Below, one piece after another: positions 61,545 through 64,000 of a stretch of 64,000 nucleotides of DNA. The notes under the pieces were generated by a model. That model saw only the letters and a program-made list of their open reading frames with translations, was not told the DNA's origin and did not search any database. This stretch comes from Aeriscardovia sp. GTDB taxonomy: Bacteria > Actinomycetota > Actinomycetes > Actinomycetales > Bifidobacteriaceae. Both the position numbers and the translations under genes were made by a program. Location: the NCBI GenBank assembly GCA_017965665.1, contig JAGCPN010000001.1, positions 62,001 to 126,000 of the forward strand, given 5' to 3'. How positions within the stretch are numbered: position 1 is the first letter of the stretch; every line of letters starts with the position of its first letter.

Positions 61545-63875
61545 TTATTTTTTCCTTCCTTTCTCCATCTTCTTCCTATTTTCAATCCAAAAGTAAACTC
61601 CATAGGCCATTGCGCCTGTCAGAAGGAGCGTGGCCGCAGGTATGAGAAATGAAGCCTCTCCCTTTCCGCCAGTCAAAGGAAGCTCCTTTATTTTGCAGAA
61701 GGGAAGAACCTGCAGTGTCCCAGTGGAAGCGTCCAGCATGTCATAAGAGATATTGGTCCCGTCTTTCATATCGCTGTAGGAATTAGGGGAATTGTGGTTC
61801 ACGGTTATATAAAAACTGGGAAGGGAAGAAGAAAGCGTATTTTGCGCAGGAGTGGTTTGAGAGACTATATAGACCCCATTTGCAAGTCCGCCAATTTCAA
61901 ACAGTCCGCTGTTTTCCTGAAGGGAGGGGGAGGAAGTTCCTGCGTAAACGCTGGAGTATTCTACAGGATCGGATCCAAAGGACCAGCCCGCAAATTCGCT
62001 TCCGGAAGGTCCTTCTTGAAGCGGATTTTGCGAGTTGCCCCCGGCAGGCTCCAAGTAGGCTTGCCCGTTTGAAAGCGTGTCTCCCGAACTCGGATTTGAA
62101 CCGGGGCCAGTGTAGAGGGTGTCGGCCAGGGTGGCTACGGTAAATTTTGCTCCCTTTGTAACTTTTCCGTTGCAGCTTTCATTCGGAAATTCCTCTTTCC
62201 ACCATAGCCCCGCATTCGTAGTTTGAGGGGTGGGAGATCCATAGGAATCTGCATTGTTTATGCCGTTTTCAGGATCCAAAGCAAAAGAGCTCCCTATCTG
62301 CCCCGTGCCATTGGGGGTGCCGTTTGTGTAAACGGCCACAGAAGACTGAGGGGAGGTTTCCGGGTAGTTAAAGGGGGCTTCTCCCGTAATGGTAGCGCCA
62401 AGGGAAACTCCGTCCGAGGTGTCTACAACATCGCGGTTCAAGTAGCCTATAAAGTCCAAGGCAAAAGACGATCCGTTATAAATGCTCAAGGTACCGTAAC
62501 CTGTAGAAGATCCGTTGCTCGTGTTTATCCCTGCGCCATTCCACCTAAGGTAATGAAGCGCGGGGTGGTTAAGCGCGACCCGGAGCTGGGTTTTCCCGTT
62601 GCCTTCTACAGTTTGGTTCAGATTGTTTATTTCATTTCCATCCCAGCTCACCGTAACTGCCCCGGATCCCTCTTCGCTGTTGATGGTTGAAGGAGTTTCG
62701 CCTCCCACCTGAATGGTATTTAGCATTATAGACTCCCCCGCTCCGGGCGTTACCGTGAAGTCAAAGGTAGATCCGTAAAACCAGAGCGTAGCCATTTGCC
62801 CAGACTGGGGAAATTCCGTTCCCACTTGGTAGGAAATGGGATTCATTTCCCCTACGGAAAATGACATATCCTCCGGATTTGTAATCCATGTTCCAGTCTC
62901 GGCCCAGAGGTAGTCCGGAGAGTGCATACCGGTGTTTAAGACGTGCACCATGGGGGCGGAGGTGTCGATCAAGTTTGACGTCTTTATCGCCTGCAGATAC
63001 TCCTGCTTTTTCAGGGACTTTGTTTCCTTTGCCCCGGATTTTGTCTTTAAAGCAGCCTTTGCTTTCTTGGCCTTGACGGCCGTTTGGTCTGCCTTTTTTG
63101 TCTTTTTATCCGCTTTGCTATTCTTCGATGCAGACTTCAGCGATGTCTTTTCTTTTTCAGCATCTTTGGAGGAAACGGGGTTTAATTTCACAAAGTCGCT
63201 TTGAAGCAAATTTTTTATTTTTGCGCCCGTGGAAAATACAACCTGAGGCAAAAAAGTGTTATTTTCCGAGTAGAAGAGGTAGCCTCCGGCCGGCAGGGCC
63301 GCGACAGCGGCGGGATGAGTGGGGGAATAGGTGAGAGGGAGAGGCAAAGAGGCTAATTTGTTTTTTGAACACAGTTTTTCAAGATAGGAGGCGAAAGACT
63401 GATCTGTCTTCAAAATCTTTGCCTTCTCCGCCTTTGCTTCAGAAGAACTTAAACTTGAAGGAACCTTCGAAAAGATAAATCCCTGCGATCCTAATTCAGA
63501 CTGCAGGGGCAGGGTCTTGTTGAAATTTTTATACCCTTCCTTTGAAAGGTACTGGGAAATCAGCTTATTTAGTTCGGAGGTCGTTACGAGCTTTGCGCCG
63601 TTTTCGCCTTCCATGTACTGGGCAATCTGAACATATCGCATTTTTGAATTTTTAATGCTTTTTGGCGCGGCAAAGACCATAGATTCGTTTGTCTCAACTA
63701 TTTTGTCTGCAGCAATCTTTTTGCCCAGGTTTACCTGTTTTACGCTAACGCTTCCGTTCGTTTGATCTGCATGCGCCATGGGAAGGCAAAAGGTCTGAGC
63801 TCCTATGGCGCAGGCCAAGGACGCGATAATAGCGCCTGTTCGTTTGGCGTGGCCTCTTATAAAGTGAAAACTCAT
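61545..63875 (-). CDS. LPLTGG-anchored surface protein with Lys/Ala-rich linker
   Basis: A 776-residue cell-wall protein. The signal peptide covers about 1-36 (ending AHADQ). An N-terminal domain (about 40-230) is followed by a strikingly Lys/Ala/Ser-rich stretch at 237-295, resembling a histone-like tail. Beta domains follow (about 300-550, with FSVGEMNPISYQVGTEFP), then a SpaA/Cna-B-like domain (GLWWKEEFPNES to GGLANGVYIVSQ). The sorting signal LPLTGG begins at 732, with a hydrophobic helix and a basic tail. ATG 63875 has AGGGGG five bases upstream. It shares the terminal domain with the other three LPLTGG proteins. Probable adhesin. Confidence 0.85.
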   Translation of the reverse strand: MSFHFIRGHAKRTGAIIASLACAIGAQTFCLPMAHADQTNGSVSVKQVNLGKKIAADKIVETNESMVFAAPKSIKNSKMRYVQIAQYMEGENGAKLVTTSELNKLISQYLSKEGYKNFNKTLPLQSELGSQGFIFSKVPSSLSSSEAKAEKAKILKTDQSFASYLEKLCSKNKLASLPLPLTYSPTHPAAVAALPAGGYLFYSENNTFLPQVVFSTGAKIKNLLQSDFVKLNPVSSKDAEKEKTSLKSASKNSKADKKTKKADQTAVKAKKAKAALKTKSGAKETKSLKKQEYLQAIKTSNLIDTSAPMVHVLNTGMHSPDYLWAETGTWITNPEDMSFSVGEMNPISYQVGTEFPQSGQMATLWFYGSTFDFTVTPGAGESIMLNTIQVGGETPSTINSEEGSGAVTVSWDGNEINNLNQTVEGNGKTQLRVALNHPALHYLRWNGAGINTSNGSSTGYGTLSIYNGSSFALDFIGYLNRDVVDTSDGVSLGATITGEAPFNYPETSPQSSVAVYTNGTPNGTGQIGSSFALDPENGINNADSYGSPTPQTTNAGLWWKEEFPNESCNGKVTKGAKFTVATLADTLYTGPGSNPSSGDTLSNGQAYLEPAGGNSQNPLQEGPSGSEFAGWSFGSDPVEYSSVYAGTSSPSLQENSGLFEIGGLANGVYIVSQTTPAQNTLSSSLPSFYITVNHNSPNSYSDMKDGTNISYDMLDASTGTLQVLPFCKIKELPLTGGKGEASFLIPAATLLLTGAMAYGVYFWIENRKKMEKGRKK

Positions 63876-63985
63876 TCATTCCCCCTGAGTTTATTTGTGA
63901 CTACAACAAAGCCTGAGTTTTAAATTGCCTATTTTCTAGTTTAAAACCTAAAGATGTACCGCGGGAAAATGATTAAGGAGATTAA

Positions 63986-64000
63986 ATGGAAATCAAACGT
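63986..64000 (+). CDS. First codons of a gene running off the window
   Basis: AAGGAG at 63975-63980 followed after five bases by ATG, then four more codons (MEIKR). The good ribosome binding site makes a real gene start likely; nothing can be said about the product. Confidence 0.4.

Noticed and set aside
1-64000. CRISPR arrays, rRNA operons, prophage or replication origin
   Set aside because: No spaced repeats of CRISPR type, no rRNA sequence, no phage structural or integrase genes, and no DnaA-box cluster were seen. The phased repeats at 55941 and 59610 have too few units and lack variable spacers of CRISPR length.

Overview
The window looks like a chromosome segment of a Gram-positive, fairly GC-rich actinomycete, most likely Bifidobacteriaceae-like. 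Support comes from sequence and family knowledge: a TrmH methyltransferase-pheS-pheT run, a tlyA-nadK pair, prs and glmU flanking tRNA-Gln, and a holA-tsaE-tsaB-rimI-tsaD block after leuS. GTG/TTG and leaderless starts are frequent, the tRNAs encode no CCA, and surface proteins end in LPLTGG. No rRNA or marker protein was compared, so the family name is an inference.

Positions 1-23.6 kb are a dense core, nearly all on the + strand, with many 1-4 bp stop/start overlaps. It holds translation genes (TrmH methyltransferase, pheS, pheT, leuS, TlyA), cofactor and nucleotide genes (nadK, nadD, prs), a one-domain GlmU, a histidine phosphatase, a glutamine/amino-acid binding lipoprotein, a class IV PLP enzyme, holA, the t6A genes tsaE/tsaB/tsaD with rimI, L-serine dehydratase, and tRNA-Gln, tRNA-Ala and tRNA-Arg. 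Oddities are a LeuRS whose editing domain lacks its usual motifs, a two-TM protein whose only plausible start is ACG, and a GlmU without its acetyltransferase half.

Positions 24-42 kb are a surface-protein island. A two-gene module occurs twice: a secreted transglutaminase-like protein (- strand), divergent from a ~1000-residue LPLTGG adhesin (+ strand), with only 44-50 bp between start codons. A one-protein type IIL (MmeI-like) restriction-modification enzyme sits between the copies, and a third LPLTGG protein with an internal duplication follows. No sortase is in the window.

Positions 42-45.7 kb return to housekeeping-like genes (S33 peptidase, NiCoT nickel/cobalt permease, DUF2804 protein). 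Positions 45.7-53.8 kb are a decaying, repeatedly duplicated bacteriocin locus on the - strand. It has one intact double-glycine peptide gene, a second peptide gene stopped by TAG just after the leader, a C39-ABC exporter with an internal deletion, a split HlyD adaptor, and a family of four-TM immunity-like proteins. Two of these proteins are followed by a truncated or chimeric C39 start and one by the exporter remnant.

Positions 54-61.5 kb are AT-rich and accessory: two AAA/DUF4143 ATPases, one broken by TGA inside Walker A, each preceded by short phased repeats; a solo B3/B4 editing-like protein; an unrecognised 311-residue protein; and about 1.5 kb without a convincing gene. The window closes with a fourth LPLTGG protein and the first codons of a + strand gene.
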